A stretch of 64,000 bases of DNA from positions 62,001 through 126,000 of the forward strand of contig CAVRNU010000022.1 in NCBI GenBank assembly GCA_963722585.1, written 5' to 3'. Each line of letters begins with the position of its first letter. Position 1 is the stretch's first letter. Positions 1 through 9,488 of the stretch are shown piece by piece. Source of the DNA: KBS-96 sp963722585. GTDB taxonomy: Bacteria; Acidobacteriota; Terriglobia; Bryobacterales; Bryobacteraceae. The position numbers were made by a program, and so were the translations under genes. The notes below the pieces were generated by a model, which was given only the letters and a program-made list of their open reading frames with translations, did no database searches and was not told the origin of the DNA.

Positions 1-703
1 TCTTGAGAATCTGCTGCATCACGGGTTCGGCGAACTGAGCGCTCCATGTTCCAGTCCATTCCGCCATCCGCTGGCCGGTATCGAGCGCCTGTTGGTTGCC
101 GCAATGGAGATGGGCATCGAGGAGACCGGCCATGATCTTGTGCACCGTATAAAACGGAGCCCAAACTTTTTGGCCGTCCCGTAAACGTTCAAAATAGCTC
201 ACAGGGAAGGCGCTCAGATATCCTCCACCGAGTTTGCTCTGGCACGCGGCCAGTTCAGACACGGTCTCATCCACTTTGGCCTTTGTAGCCGCGCTGCCGG
301 TCGCCGAGTACATGAGCGAGCATCCGGACAAATAATGTCCGGTGAAATGGCCGCGCAATTCACAGTCGGGCCGTTCCCAGCCGCCGAGTGGCTGCGCGGA
401 GACCGGCAATCCGGCGTTGGTTTGAAAGTTCAACACCAGACGTTCGACCGGCAACTCTTCAAGAAAATGGCGATTCCAATCCTGCGCGAGTTTGAAGGGT
501 CCGTCGAGCAACCGCACTTGCGTCATTCGAAACGGCTCGGCTTTGGTCGGTATTCGATCTGAGACGTTCGACTTACCTTCCTGCGCAGGGGCGGGAATGA
601 GCGAAGGACGCGCCGCGGCCCGATGCGCCACTGCGCCGCCGGCGATAAGAGTTGAGACAAATTGTCGCCGATTCCACGGCCGTACGCCAGAAGAGCTCTG
701 CAT
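1..703 (-). CDS. GH127 (DUF1680) beta-L-arabinofuranosidase-like protein, 3' end beyond window
   Basis: This is the N-terminal 234 residues of a glycoside hydrolase family 127 protein; the rest lies outside the window. GH127 members are mostly exo-acting beta-L-arabinofuranosidases on plant arabinans and arabinoproteins. Seen here are a GGWE motif (residues 107-110), RGHFTGHYLSG (117-127) and WAPFYTVHKIMAGLLDAH (181-198), which are characteristic of the family's (alpha/alpha)6 barrel. The leader has a twin-arginine motif NRRQFV (11-16) and an Ala-rich stretch, so export by Tat is likely. The start chosen is the ATG at 703. It lies 50 bp downstream of tamB on the same strand, so it could be co-transcribed with it, though its function is unrelated to outer-membrane assembly. 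The zinc-site and nucleophile cysteines of the family would be in the missing part, so activity cannot be judged. Confidence 0.85.
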   Translation of the reverse strand, partial: MQSSSGVRPWNRRQFVSTLIAGGAVAHRAAARPSLIPAPAQEGKSNVSDRIPTKAEPFRMTQVRLLDGPFKLAQDWNRHFLEELPVERLVLNFQTNAGLPVSAQPLGGWERPDCELRGHFTGHYLSGCSLMYSATGSAATKAKVDETVSELAACQSKLGGGYLSAFPVSYFERLRDGQKVWAPFYTVHKIMAGLLDAHLHCGNQQALDTGQRMAEWTGTWSAQFAEPVMQQILK

Positions 704-752
704 ATTTCTATTTTGCGTCCAGGCGCGGAACGGGAAACTCAACCGGCGCGCC

Positions 753-3700
753 TCACTGGAACCCTTTCCTGTAAACAATATCTATTCCGAACAAACCATT
801 TTCGTCGCGGATGGCGACAACCGAATATTCCCGGCTAAAGGCATATTCGACGCGGAAGATCTGTTCGGCCGTGCGGGACAGATTGGTCACATAGGTAACC
901 GTGACTTGTTTCGATATCTGCTGTTCGAGAGTGAGGCGGGCCTGCGGAACGTCCACAATGCCCTGGACCGTCGGATCAATTTTCAAGTGAGTCACGCCAA
1001 AAAACCGCTGCAGATTGCTCGAGACTGGAGAGATGGCCGAGCCCAGAATTGAGTTAGCGCCCACGTTGAAGGTGGCATTCTGACTGATTTGACTGCCCGC
1101 AAAACCGGAGTAGGCCGCGCCGGGAGTCTTGCCCACGGCCAGAAGCGCAATGATGTCGTTGGGCTGGAGAGGAGGATCGGAACGGTAGTTGATATTCAGT
1201 TTGTCGAGCGTTCCGCTGATTGTTATGTCGACGGTCACGCCGCTCGATTGTGTCTGCAGGTCGAGATCGAGCACAGGCTCGAGTTTGAGCGGGTTTAAAA
1301 AGTCCACTTCGCCCCGGTTGATACTGTACTTATTTCCGAAGAATTGAATCTGGCCTTGGTTGACCGCGCATCTGCCGAGCACAACCGGTTTGTCGAGTGT
1401 TCCCCGTACACGCAAATCGATTTCGGCCTGAACGTCCTGGCTCACAGACGTTGTCAGTTGCAGCGTCGCCGAACTCTGAATCGCCAGTTCAAGCTGGATG
1501 TGATGGAGGAATCCATTCTGGGGAGAGGCGATAACCGGCGCCGACGAATAGGCCGCGAATAAGCCGCCAACGTCGGTGCTTGGATTGAAGGCGGCTTTCG
1601 TGACGGTGACATTACCCGCCAGCATGCTGCCCTGCAGCGTCCCGGTGTATTTTACATTGGCGTCGAAGGTGATGCTGACTCCGCTGTTCCGCACCCGAAC
1701 ATTACTCGCGCCCGCGCTCAGGCGGAACGCGGTGGTCCCGCCGCCGAGTGTGGCAACTCCGGCAATGTTGACGTGGCCCCCTCCGCTGCGGGCCGTCAGC
1801 CGTTGAATGGTGGCTCGATTATCGTCAAACTGGATGATGCCGTTTGCGTGGTCAAAACCGTTCGCGAGATCGGTCCGGTAGATCGATGCATTGGTAATGG
1901 AGACCTCGCCATGGATTGAGGGATCGCGAACAGAACCCCTGACGGCGGCGTTGACGCTCGATGCTCCCGTCGACTGAAGATTGGAATCGAATGTTTCGAG
2001 TACTCTGAGATTCAAATTTCCGTTCACTTTGAGATCGAGCGGGAAATCATCGGCTAGTTCGAGCCGGCCGGCCGCCTCGAATTGCGTGTCTTTCGCCATC
2101 AATCTGAAACTCTGAATCGCCGCTTCGCGATTTTTGAAAGAAATTACAATCGGCTCGGCGTTGCGAACGGTAATCTCGTCCAACGTGGCTGAGTCCAAGT
2201 CAGTACGCGAGCCAAGAGCGGGAAAGACCTCGAGTTTATCGACGCGAATGACGGCTGTGATCCGCGCCGGGTCGGCCAGCGGCCCCGAAAGAGAAGCTGT
2301 TCCCTGAACCGTTCCGTCAAAAGGCGGGCGCTTGTTCTGGAATACAGGAAGCATCGCCTGCACGTTCGAAAGTCTCATTGGCGAAACTTGAATTTCCGCC
2401 GAGCTAGCGTAGCCCTCTGAAAGTTCGATGGCCGCGTTTCCCGAGAACCGGCTGTCCCGCAAGCTTCCATTCAACGCGGCGATCAACTTGCCGTTTTCTG
2501 TTGTCGCTGTGGCCGTCAACGCGCCATAAGGGATCTTGCCGATAGCGACGTCGGTCAGGCGAAAATTTCCGTTCACGTTGTCTGCCGCGAAGAAGCCTTT
2601 GACCACTCGCCCGGAAACGCGAACATGTGTGTCGAGGCGGCCCCGCAATGCAGGCTCCCAAGCGCGAACCGCGGCGAGGTCTTCGAGGGGGAAGCCCGGC
2701 GTTTCGGCTTGAAGATCGACTCGCCCTTCAGTCCAGTCGTTTCGGGTGCGCTGATAACTCCCATGAAGGGTGACCGTTGATTGAGAGTCCCTGATTGCCG
2801 CGTGCTCGATGATTAGCCTGTCCTGCTCGAGCGTGACACTCGCGTCGAGAGTGCCGATCGCTTCCCCTTTCAGGCGAAGATTTGCTGCGCTGAGTTTTGC
2901 GGTGCCTTGGGGGTTGGCGAGGGTGCCCGCGAGCTTCGCTGAGAGAGCCACTTCGCCCTGTGTAACGGGCAAGCGCGGGACGTTTAATTCGGAACGTAGA
3001 ACTCGAAGATCGGCTCCCTTCACTTCCAGCGACAAGCCCACCACTGGCGAAGCGGACTCGATGCGCCAGTTCGTAAGACCCACTTGCCCGGCGATCGAGG
3101 CCTGAAGCGTTCCCTGCTGAAGTTTCAGACTTTCGAGGCTGAGTTGTTGCGCGCTGGTCCGGAAATTGGATCTAATTGAGTCGAACAGAAGACCTTGATA
3201 GCGCACGCGATTTGCCGTTACTTGCCCGGCTATCACGGGAGCGCGAAGAGGGCCTTCGACCGAGCCGCTGAAATGGACGCGCCCGCCGTCCAGGCGAATC
3301 GGCATAGGAACAGGCAGGCCATTCGCACTTAGAAGAGCTATTGCGGGTTCTGCGTCCGTTAGATTCGCGCTGTTCAGATTCAATTCGAGGCGCCGCCCCA
3401 GGACTCCTGAAACATCTACGGAGCTTTTCGGCAGGTCGATATGAGAACGCTCAATCTCGACAGTGTTTTCGCGCTGGTTATATGTGAGCTGCACATTGCC
3501 GCTGACCGGAATCCCTTTCGAACCCGGCGCAATCGCAGCATTCGTTGTCACGACGAAATCGTGCAGATGTTCTCCTAACCGCCCGTTGATGGAAAAGGAA
3601 CCGGAAGCGAGCGCATCCCAGTCGATGGGGCGAGAGGTCAGGAACTTACCAACCTCGCGCACGCCCAGGCCTCTTACGGTGCCTTCCCAGCGGAGATTTC

Positions 3701-4751
3701 GATAGTTCTCGAGATCGGCCTTTCCTACGGTGCTTGCTCCGAGGGCGTTCACCCGTAACTTCGTCAGCGAAAGGGCGCCGTTGTGAAGCAGGACAGAGGA
3801 CTGGATGCTGGCGCCTGCGATGCCGAACGTTCCCGAACGATAAGCAACCCGCCGCGCATCAACGTTTCCCTTGAAGCTGTAATCGCCACCCCGATATGTC
3901 CCCTCGCCCGTGAGTTCCGCGCGGCCCGACCGCATTTTGTAAATCTTGAACAACGTAAAGATCTGTGGGACGTCTACGCTCGCCCGAAGGTGCACGGTTT
4001 CAACCGGACTGATGAAGTGATCCACGCTAGCCGAACCGTTCAGACTGGTTGACCCGGCGGCGATCGAAAAATTCTCGAACCCGATGTGATCTCTTCGAAA
4101 CCGTAAATCCGTTTTCACACTTGCGAGCGCCAGTATGGAGTAAGGAGAGTTGATCCGCACTTGTTCGGAAGCGATATGTCCCAGATACATGGCGTCGGGC
4201 GCGCCATACCGCAGATCTGCGCGAAGACGTTGACCATCGAGGTCGAAGCGATATTTCTTGTGATCCAACTCAGCTGAACCGTCATGAATTTCGAAGCTCC
4301 TGACAGCAAGAGAAAGTAACTGGCCGTCGAGCCCAGCTCGATTTCCTGCGCGCGGAGATGGAATGTTTGTCGTTCCATCGGGCCGCACCAGCACATAGAT
4401 ACCCGGCTGATCGACGAAAATCCCGGCAAGGTCGATATCTCTCTTTAGAAGAGAAACGATTCTGAGCCTAACCTGAATGTCTTTGGCGCGGAAAAGTGCC
4501 GGACCCTCGGATGGTTCCGTCCCGTGGACGGCAAGGTTATGGATCGAAACCGTCAAGGTGCGCCAGTCGTAATGCAGCGACTCGAAATCCACCGTTCCGC
4601 CGGTCACGTTTTCGAGGTTCGATACGATGCGGATACGGAGCTGATTGCCGAGCCACTTGGATTGCAGCAAGAACACGCCCAATCCTACGCAGACGCCGAC
4701 CAAGGCGAGCAGGACTATTCCGCTGACGAGAAACAAGCGGCGGCGCGTCAT
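753..4751 (-). CDS. tamB: Translocation and assembly module protein TamB (DUF490)
   Basis: A 1332-residue protein with one N-terminal membrane anchor (about residues 5-28) and then a very long, repetitive beta-rich body of the AsmA/TamB type. The C-terminal 350 residues carry the DUF490 domain, with segments such as VLGRCAVNQGQIQFFGNKYSI and GTLDKLNINYRSDPPL. TamB is an inner-membrane protein spanning the periplasm; in the TAM complex it works with an Omp85 partner, and TamB-like proteins are also implicated in phospholipid transport to the outer membrane. Its ATG is 3 bp from the stop of the SurA-like gene, which itself nearly touches the Omp85 gene, so the three form an operon. The partner order (Omp85, chaperone, TamB) supports the assignment. 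Length is close to that of E. coli TamB (about 1260). Confidence 0.92.
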   Translation of the reverse strand: MTRRRLFLVSGIVLLALVGVCVGLGVFLLQSKWLGNQLRIRIVSNLENVTGGTVDFESLHYDWRTLTVSIHNLAVHGTEPSEGPALFRAKDIQVRLRIVSLLKRDIDLAGIFVDQPGIYVLVRPDGTTNIPSPRAGNRAGLDGQLLSLAVRSFEIHDGSAELDHKKYRFDLDGQRLRADLRYGAPDAMYLGHIASEQVRINSPYSILALASVKTDLRFRRDHIGFENFSIAAGSTSLNGSASVDHFISPVETVHLRASVDVPQIFTLFKIYKMRSGRAELTGEGTYRGGDYSFKGNVDARRVAYRSGTFGIAGASIQSSVLLHNGALSLTKLRVNALGASTVGKADLENYRNLRWEGTVRGLGVREVGKFLTSRPIDWDALASGSFSINGRLGEHLHDFVVTTNAAIAPGSKGIPVSGNVQLTYNQRENTVEIERSHIDLPKSSVDVSGVLGRRLELNLNSANLTDAEPAIALLSANGLPVPMPIRLDGGRVHFSGSVEGPLRAPVIAGQVTANRVRYQGLLFDSIRSNFRTSAQQLSLESLKLQQGTLQASIAGQVGLTNWRIESASPVVGLSLEVKGADLRVLRSELNVPRLPVTQGEVALSAKLAGTLANPQGTAKLSAANLRLKGEAIGTLDASVTLEQDRLIIEHAAIRDSQSTVTLHGSYQRTRNDWTEGRVDLQAETPGFPLEDLAAVRAWEPALRGRLDTHVRVSGRVVKGFFAADNVNGNFRLTDVAIGKIPYGALTATATTENGKLIAALNGSLRDSRFSGNAAIELSEGYASSAEIQVSPMRLSNVQAMLPVFQNKRPPFDGTVQGTASLSGPLADPARITAVIRVDKLEVFPALGSRTDLDSATLDEITVRNAEPIVISFKNREAAIQSFRLMAKDTQFEAAGRLELADDFPLDLKVNGNLNLRVLETFDSNLQSTGASSVNAAVRGSVRDPSIHGEVSITNASIYRTDLANGFDHANGIIQFDDNRATIQRLTARSGGGHVNIAGVATLGGGTTAFRLSAGASNVRVRNSGVSITFDANVKYTGTLQGSMLAGNVTVTKAAFNPSTDVGGLFAAYSSAPVIASPQNGFLHHIQLELAIQSSATLQLTTSVSQDVQAEIDLRVRGTLDKPVVLGRCAVNQGQIQFFGNKYSINRGEVDFLNPLKLEPVLDLDLQTQSSGVTVDITISGTLDKLNINYRSDPPLQPNDIIALLAVGKTPGAAYSGFAGSQISQNATFNVGANSILGSAISPVSSNLQRFFGVTHLKIDPTVQGIVDVPQARLTLEQQISKQVTVTYVTNLSRTAEQIFRVEYAFSREYSVVAIRDENGLFGIDIVYRKGFQ

Positions 4752-4754
4752 TTG

Positions 4755-5390
4755 CTATTCAAGCTCCTTGTCCAAAAAGACGATATTCGCGCTCCTCCGT
4801 GTTTGCTCAATCCAGGCTGAGAGCGCGTCCTGGGCGCGTTCATTCGAAAGCGATTTGTCGATCGCCGCGCGGCTCTCTTCGAGGCTGGGCGGCGTTCCGG
4901 TGTGCGATTGACGCCAGTTTTTAAGCTCCCGGTTGTAATAGTCGCGAATGTCCTGTTCGGAAATTTCAACATCAGGGCGAAAGCGGAAATCGATGAACCG
5001 CAGCGTGGTCAACTGGAACCGCAGATGCTCCTTCAATATTGGCTCCGTTAGCTGATACTCGGGCAGCGTGCGTTCTACGGCTTCCTTTCCGCCATACTGT
5101 TTTTCGATTTCCGCATAAAGGCGGTCCACGTCGGACTCAGATGGCGAGGCGTACTGAGTAAGCTGCATCTCCCGGCGGACGAGGTCCTGCTCGATCAGCC
5201 GGTCCGCGGCCGCTTTCCTCGAATCGCGATCGCGCTTTATGGGTTCGTGATTCAGGAACGCCGTTACCCGCAGTTCCTCGTCAAGTTGCGCTTGGGTGAT
5301 AACGGTGTGGTCGACGACGATCGCGATCCGGTCGAGAATTTCAGCGTGAAGGCTGAAGAGGAGGGTGGCAACTAGAACGGCGAATCGCAT
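4755..5390 (-). CDS. SurA-type periplasmic chaperone without a parvulin domain
   Basis: A 211-residue protein with a short signal peptide (MRFAVLVATLLFSLHA) followed by the SurA N-terminal signature: DRIAIVVDHTVITQAQLDEEL, then a helical region with conserved RLIEQDLVRREM. SurA chaperones carry unfolded outer-membrane proteins to the Bam complex. Canonical SurA (about 430 residues) has one or two parvulin PPIase domains; here the protein ends with the second SurA_N/C-like helical segment (WRQSHTGTPPSLEESRAAID), leaving no room for a PPIase domain. It lies between the Omp85 gene (1 bp gap) and tamB (3 bp gap) on the same strand. A chaperone-only role is inferred; PPIase activity is not expected. 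Confidence 0.8.
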   Translation of the reverse strand: MRFAVLVATLLFSLHAEILDRIAIVVDHTVITQAQLDEELRVTAFLNHEPIKRDRDSRKAAADRLIEQDLVRREMQLTQYASPSESDVDRLYAEIEKQYGGKEAVERTLPEYQLTEPILKEHLRFQLTTLRFIDFRFRPDVEISEQDIRDYYNRELKNWRQSHTGTPPSLEESRAAIDKSLSNERAQDALSAWIEQTRRSANIVFLDKELE

Positions 5391-5391
5391 T

Positions 5392-8307
5392 TCAGAACGC
5401 CTGCCCTAAAGAAAAGTGAAACTGAAAGACGTTGATGCGCTGCTCAACTCGCGGCAGAGTCGGCTCGATTGCCGGGTTCAAGAACTCGGACAGCGTTCCT
5501 TGCAAGCCGATAAAGCGAGGAGAGTTTGGACTTAGCGAAAAGTCGACGCGAACCGGCCCGATCGGGGTGCGGTACCGAATGCCGAATCCCGCACTCTGCA
5601 CCATGTAATCGAAATCCTGTAGATTTTCTTGCCGGAATTGGAAGCTGATGTCTTGAATGCTGCTGTACACGTTTCCCGAGTCGAGGAACAGAACGCCTCC
5701 GATGTTGTCGCCGAAAAGGGGAAACCGCAGTTCCAGATTGTTCATCAGTACGGCGTTACCGCCAAGCGGGAAACCTGTCTCGAGATCGCGCGGCCCGGCC
5801 TGATTTTCGGGGAACGCGCGGTCGGTTGTGGCGCCTCCGGCGAAATAGTGCTCGGCGATCGGTATCTCTTCGCCCGACTTCAACGGCGCGTTCCAACCAA
5901 AGAAGACGCTTCGCGCAAAAACCCAGTCGCGGCCGATGGGATAGTAACTCGAATTGCGGAAGGTGAGCCTGGTGAACGGAGTCTGCGAAGCCAGAAACCT
6001 TGCGGCGTAACCCGCATCGATAGTCGTGTACACGCCGCGGTGAGCATCGGTTGGATTGTCGCGCTTATCCTGAATGAAGCTGACTCCCATCAGGCCGAGA
6101 CGATCCGGCTGGGCAAGCAACGGAACCAGAAGAGGATCGATCAGCAGATCGCCTTGCGTTACGCGCCGGTACGTGAGCCGGTATTGAAAAGAATCGGCCT
6201 TCGATACTTTCTGCGTGACCTGGACCGAGGCTTCGCGCCGGATGGCCGAAAAGGTACGCACATCGTGGGAACTGTCGTACAGCGCCGAAAGAGTCAGGGT
6301 CAACTTCGGGTTGCCGGTGAATTGCGGAATGATATAGTTCAGTCCCACTCGTTGTTCTATGGTCGAGACCTGCGATTGCAGATTGACAGTGTGGCCCAAG
6401 CCCATGAAATTCAAGCGGCTGACGCTCAGTGTGGCCCTTGGGGTAAAGCCTGCCGCACCCGCGGGATCGTCGAGCGTATAGCCGCCGCCGAGGCGCCCAA
6501 ACTCAGCGCCCACGCCCACCCGGATCGAGTACCGGCGCGCCTCCTCGAGCTCGTACAGAACGTATTTGCTTGCTTCATTTCCGTCAGGATTCTGCATGGC
6601 CGTGTCGACTCGTGCGAAAATGCCTAAATCGTAAAGCCTTCGTTCCGTGTCTGTATCTTTTGAAAGCGACAAGGGATCGTTGGGACGAAGTTCCATGCGG
6701 CTGAAGACCAGCCTGGGCTTTGTGGTCTTGAGCCCGCGTACCAGAACATCGCGGACAAATTTTCGTGGTCCTTGATGAACGATAAAGTGCAAATTCACGC
6801 GGCCGCCTCCCTCGGCCGGCGACGATTCATAATCGAAGGTGGCGTTCAAGTAGCCGTCGTCATAGAGGTAATTCAGAACGCTATCGCGGTCGACCGCCAC
6901 GTTCTCTTCGCTGAACGGTTGGCCGGGAACGGAGCGAAGCAGGGCGGCGACGTAGCGCTCGTCCGCGTTTGACAATCCTTCGATCGAAACATTCGAAACC
7001 AGGGTTTGATGGCCTTCCGCGATGTAAATGAAGACCGCTAGTTGATTGCGCTTCCCTTCATAATCGTCGGCAATGCGGTCGGTGACTTTCACATTCAAAA
7101 AACCATTCGACGTATATAGATCGGAGATAGCCTGAACATCCCTCTGCAACAGCGCGACGCTGTACCGGCCGTGCGGGAAGCGTAGAAAACTCGCAGGAGT
7201 CAAGTAGAGGCGTTCCCGGATGGTTCGATCGGGAAAATAGTGGTTTCCCGATATCTCGAGCTTTGCAAGCTTGTGTCGGCGGCCTGTGTCGATCGTGTAA
7301 GTGATAACCCGGACGTCAGGCTCGCTGCGATCCGAGTGGGTGACTTGGGCCTCGAAAAAACCTTCGGCCTGAAGATATTGAAGAATGTTCTTTTGGCCTT
7401 CGAAAATGAGATCTTCATCCACCGCTCGTTCCTGATAAACGGGAACAAGCTGCCGCAATTTTCCGTGCCCGATCTTAGCGCCTTCGGTCCGTATCTGCAC
7501 GCGTGGGCCGCCGTTAACGAAGATGACAGGTTTGACCGTGTTGGTGTTGGGTTTGTAGTCGAGCTGCCGGAGATTCACTCTGGCCAGCAGCAGGTCTTTT
7601 TTCTCGTAATTGCGCCGAATGTTGTCCAAGCCCTGCCGCACGCGGCTCTCGGTGACCTGCTGCCAGCCGCGCAGACCATATAGCCGCTTCCATTTCGCCG
7701 ATTTCACGATGATATCTGCCGCGAGCTCCGGCCGGCCCTCAATGGCCGGCTGCTCAAAAAGAGCGCGAGCGCCCGTTTCAATGTCGAAGCTTACGTTGGC
7801 CTGCTCGTAGCGGTCGTCGTAGGTGGTGCTTGCCTGAATCGAAGCGTTATAGAAACCGTTGCGGCGGAGCAAAGTTCGCAGCGCTTCGATGGCGCGGCTT
7901 TGTTCCTGCTCCTCGAACGGCTGACCAAGAACCAGTTTCGTCGCGCTCAAAAGCTGGCTGCGGTTGGGTGGCTCTTTCACTCCGTTGATTTGGACCTGCC
8001 CGACAAAATAAGCGCGCTTGGTCACGAACTTGAGAAGCACGCCCCGGTCCAACGCGGTTCCATCGACGGCGATGTCGGCATAGCGTCCCGTTGAGAACAG
8101 GTTCTGGATGGCTTGCGGCAAATCGCGCGAGTGGAAGGCAGCGCCAACTTTGAACGGCATGAGATCCAGAAGGTGCTCTTGAGAATAGGGTTGCGCGGAC
8201 GGCGAAAAGACAATCCCCGTAATTGGTTTCCCTTCAAATTCGGGATCTAATCCGGTTTGCGCGCGAACAAGCGGTGGGGCGAATAAGCAGCAGAGCATCA
8301 GAAGCAT
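5392..8307 (-). CDS. Omp85-family outer membrane assembly protein (BamA/TamA-like), multiple POTRA domains
   Basis: An outer-membrane beta-barrel assembly factor of the Omp85 superfamily. The frame stays open up to 8538, but the segment before residue 78 of that frame reads through an interspersed repeat and over the thiF promoter. The ATG at 8307 gives an immediate signal peptide (MLLMLCCLFAPPLVRA-Q) and a protein of 971 residues. At least five POTRA-like repeats are visible, for example QINGVKEPPN, KLEISGNHYFPD, SNVSIEGLSN and VRDVLVRGLKTT. The C-terminal third is the barrel, ending with the typical FGIRYRTPIGPVRVDFS region. The loop-6 motif usually written RGF reads DRAF here. It heads an operon with a SurA-like chaperone and TamB, so a TamA role is plausible, but five POTRA domains resemble BamA more than three-POTRA TamA. 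Confidence 0.88.
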   Translation of the reverse strand: MLLMLCCLFAPPLVRAQTGLDPEFEGKPITGIVFSPSAQPYSQEHLLDLMPFKVGAAFHSRDLPQAIQNLFSTGRYADIAVDGTALDRGVLLKFVTKRAYFVGQVQINGVKEPPNRSQLLSATKLVLGQPFEEQEQSRAIEALRTLLRRNGFYNASIQASTTYDDRYEQANVSFDIETGARALFEQPAIEGRPELAADIIVKSAKWKRLYGLRGWQQVTESRVRQGLDNIRRNYEKKDLLLARVNLRQLDYKPNTNTVKPVIFVNGGPRVQIRTEGAKIGHGKLRQLVPVYQERAVDEDLIFEGQKNILQYLQAEGFFEAQVTHSDRSEPDVRVITYTIDTGRRHKLAKLEISGNHYFPDRTIRERLYLTPASFLRFPHGRYSVALLQRDVQAISDLYTSNGFLNVKVTDRIADDYEGKRNQLAVFIYIAEGHQTLVSNVSIEGLSNADERYVAALLRSVPGQPFSEENVAVDRDSVLNYLYDDGYLNATFDYESSPAEGGGRVNLHFIVHQGPRKFVRDVLVRGLKTTKPRLVFSRMELRPNDPLSLSKDTDTERRLYDLGIFARVDTAMQNPDGNEASKYVLYELEEARRYSIRVGVGAEFGRLGGGYTLDDPAGAAGFTPRATLSVSRLNFMGLGHTVNLQSQVSTIEQRVGLNYIIPQFTGNPKLTLTLSALYDSSHDVRTFSAIRREASVQVTQKVSKADSFQYRLTYRRVTQGDLLIDPLLVPLLAQPDRLGLMGVSFIQDKRDNPTDAHRGVYTTIDAGYAARFLASQTPFTRLTFRNSSYYPIGRDWVFARSVFFGWNAPLKSGEEIPIAEHYFAGGATTDRAFPENQAGPRDLETGFPLGGNAVLMNNLELRFPLFGDNIGGVLFLDSGNVYSSIQDISFQFRQENLQDFDYMVQSAGFGIRYRTPIGPVRVDFSLSPNSPRFIGLQGTLSEFLNPAIEPTLPRVEQRINVFQFHFSLGQAF

Positions 8308-8334
8308 AACCGAGCCGCGACCGCCAGGGAGCGG
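8308..8334. repeat. Short interspersed repeat-like sequence between omp85 and thiF
   Basis: The stretch containing GAGCCGCGACCG...CAGGGAGCGGT sits between two divergent genes. From general familiarity it resembles a short GC-rich intergenic repeat common in Solibacter-type genomes, which when mis-translated gives peptides such as LPGGRGS or RSLTVAAR. That peptide is exactly what appears in the upstream extension of the Omp85 frame, supporting the shorter start at 8307. I could not find a second clear copy in this window, so repeat status is inferred. Confidence 0.4.
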
Positions 8335-8393
8335 TCTTGCGAACTTTTCGCGCCGGAAAGAGCGCCTATGATCCACTGCTACCATCGGACTGT

Positions 8394-9413
8394 ATGACAC
8401 CGGGCGATAAGGAGCGTTATTCCCGGCAAATTCTCTTTCCACAAATAGGCGAAGCGGGCCAGCAAAAAATTTGTGACGCTCGTGTTGCAATCGTTGGTTG
8501 CGGCGCTCTCGGAAGTTTTCAGGCAGAATCGCTGGCACGTGCTGGGGTAGGCTATTTGCGGCTTATCGACCGCGACTACGTCGACATCTCCAATCTGCAA
8601 CGGCAATGGCTATACAGCGAGGCCGACGCGAAAGCCGAAACTCCCAAGGCGATTGCCGCCGCGCGCCGCTTACGCGAGCTGAACGGCGAAACGGACTTGG
8701 CTCCATGCGTCGCTGACCTCACTCCCTCAAATGCCGAAGAACTGTTGTCCGGATGCGGGCTGATTCTAGACGGCACCGATAACTTCGAGACCCGCTACCT
8801 ACTAAACGATATCAGTGTGAAGCTGTCGGTGCCGTGGATCTATGGCGCGGCCGTTGGCAGCTATGGGATCGTGATGCCGGTTGTACCGTCGCGAGGTCCA
8901 TGCTTTTCGTGCATCTACCCCGATCCTCCTTCGGGCGCGCAGCCCACATGCGATGTGAACGGAGTACTCAGCCCAGTGACGGCGGCGGTCGCTGCGCGGC
9001 AGGTTGCCTTAGGCTTGAGGCTACTGGTTGGATGGGACGATTTCCGCTGTTTTGTCGAGACCATCGAGATCTGGGAGGGCGAGGTCCGGCGCGTAGAGGC
9101 GCCGGCAAGGGATGAGCAATGCCAGGTCTGCGCGAAGCGCGAGTTCCGGTATCTCGACGGGCGCCGGCAGATCCCGGTGAGCCTGTGCGGACGGAATGCT
9201 GTCCAGATTCACGACACTGCCCGGCAACTGGATCTCCCCGTGCTTGCCAAACGTTTGCAGAACGTCGGCGATGTTCGAGTCAATGAATTTGCGTTGAGGA
9301 TGATTTTGCCGGGGTACCAACTCACCTTTTTCCCCGATGGCCGGGCCATCGTGAAAGGTACTACCGACGTGGCGAAAGCGCGCAGTTTGTATGCGAGGCT
9401 GTTAGGTAGTTAG
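8394..9413 (+). CDS. ThiF/MoeB/HesA-family adenylyltransferase
   Basis: A 339-residue E1-like enzyme that would adenylate the C-terminal glycine of a small ubiquitin-fold sulfur carrier (ThiS or MoaD). Visible features are RYSRQILFPQIGEAGQ at the start, the nucleotide-binding loop VGCGALGS, RDYVDISNLQRQ, LILDGTDNFETRYLLND, and two zinc-type Cys pairs (CFSC in the CIYP region and CQVC). The C-terminal 70 residues (CGRNAVQIH ... FPDGRAIVKGTTD) form the extra domain seen in many MoeB/ThiF proteins of Gram-positives and Acidobacteriota. The ATG at 8394 was chosen over an in-frame upstream start because the family begins a few residues before RYSRQ. It is divergent from omp85. No thiS or moaD lies nearby, so thiamine versus molybdopterin cannot be decided. 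Confidence 0.88.
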   Translation: MTPGDKERYSRQILFPQIGEAGQQKICDARVAIVGCGALGSFQAESLARAGVGYLRLIDRDYVDISNLQRQWLYSEADAKAETPKAIAAARRLRELNGETDLAPCVADLTPSNAEELLSGCGLILDGTDNFETRYLLNDISVKLSVPWIYGAAVGSYGIVMPVVPSRGPCFSCIYPDPPSGAQPTCDVNGVLSPVTAAVAARQVALGLRLLVGWDDFRCFVETIEIWEGEVRRVEAPARDEQCQVCAKREFRYLDGRRQIPVSLCGRNAVQIHDTARQLDLPVLAKRLQNVGDVRVNEFALRMILPGYQLTFFPDGRAIVKGTTDVAKARSLYARLLGS

Positions 9414-9488
9414 GTCGTTGGTAAGGTGGCCGAATCGCGCCGCAGCCCGAATGAATCTTAAGGCTGTTGGGTAAATCTAATTTCTTGC

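Noticed and set aside
5629..6627. Long open frame (332 codons) on the plus strand
   Set aside because: It is antisense to the Omp85 barrel, has no recognisable motif, and its residue pattern follows the complementary codons.
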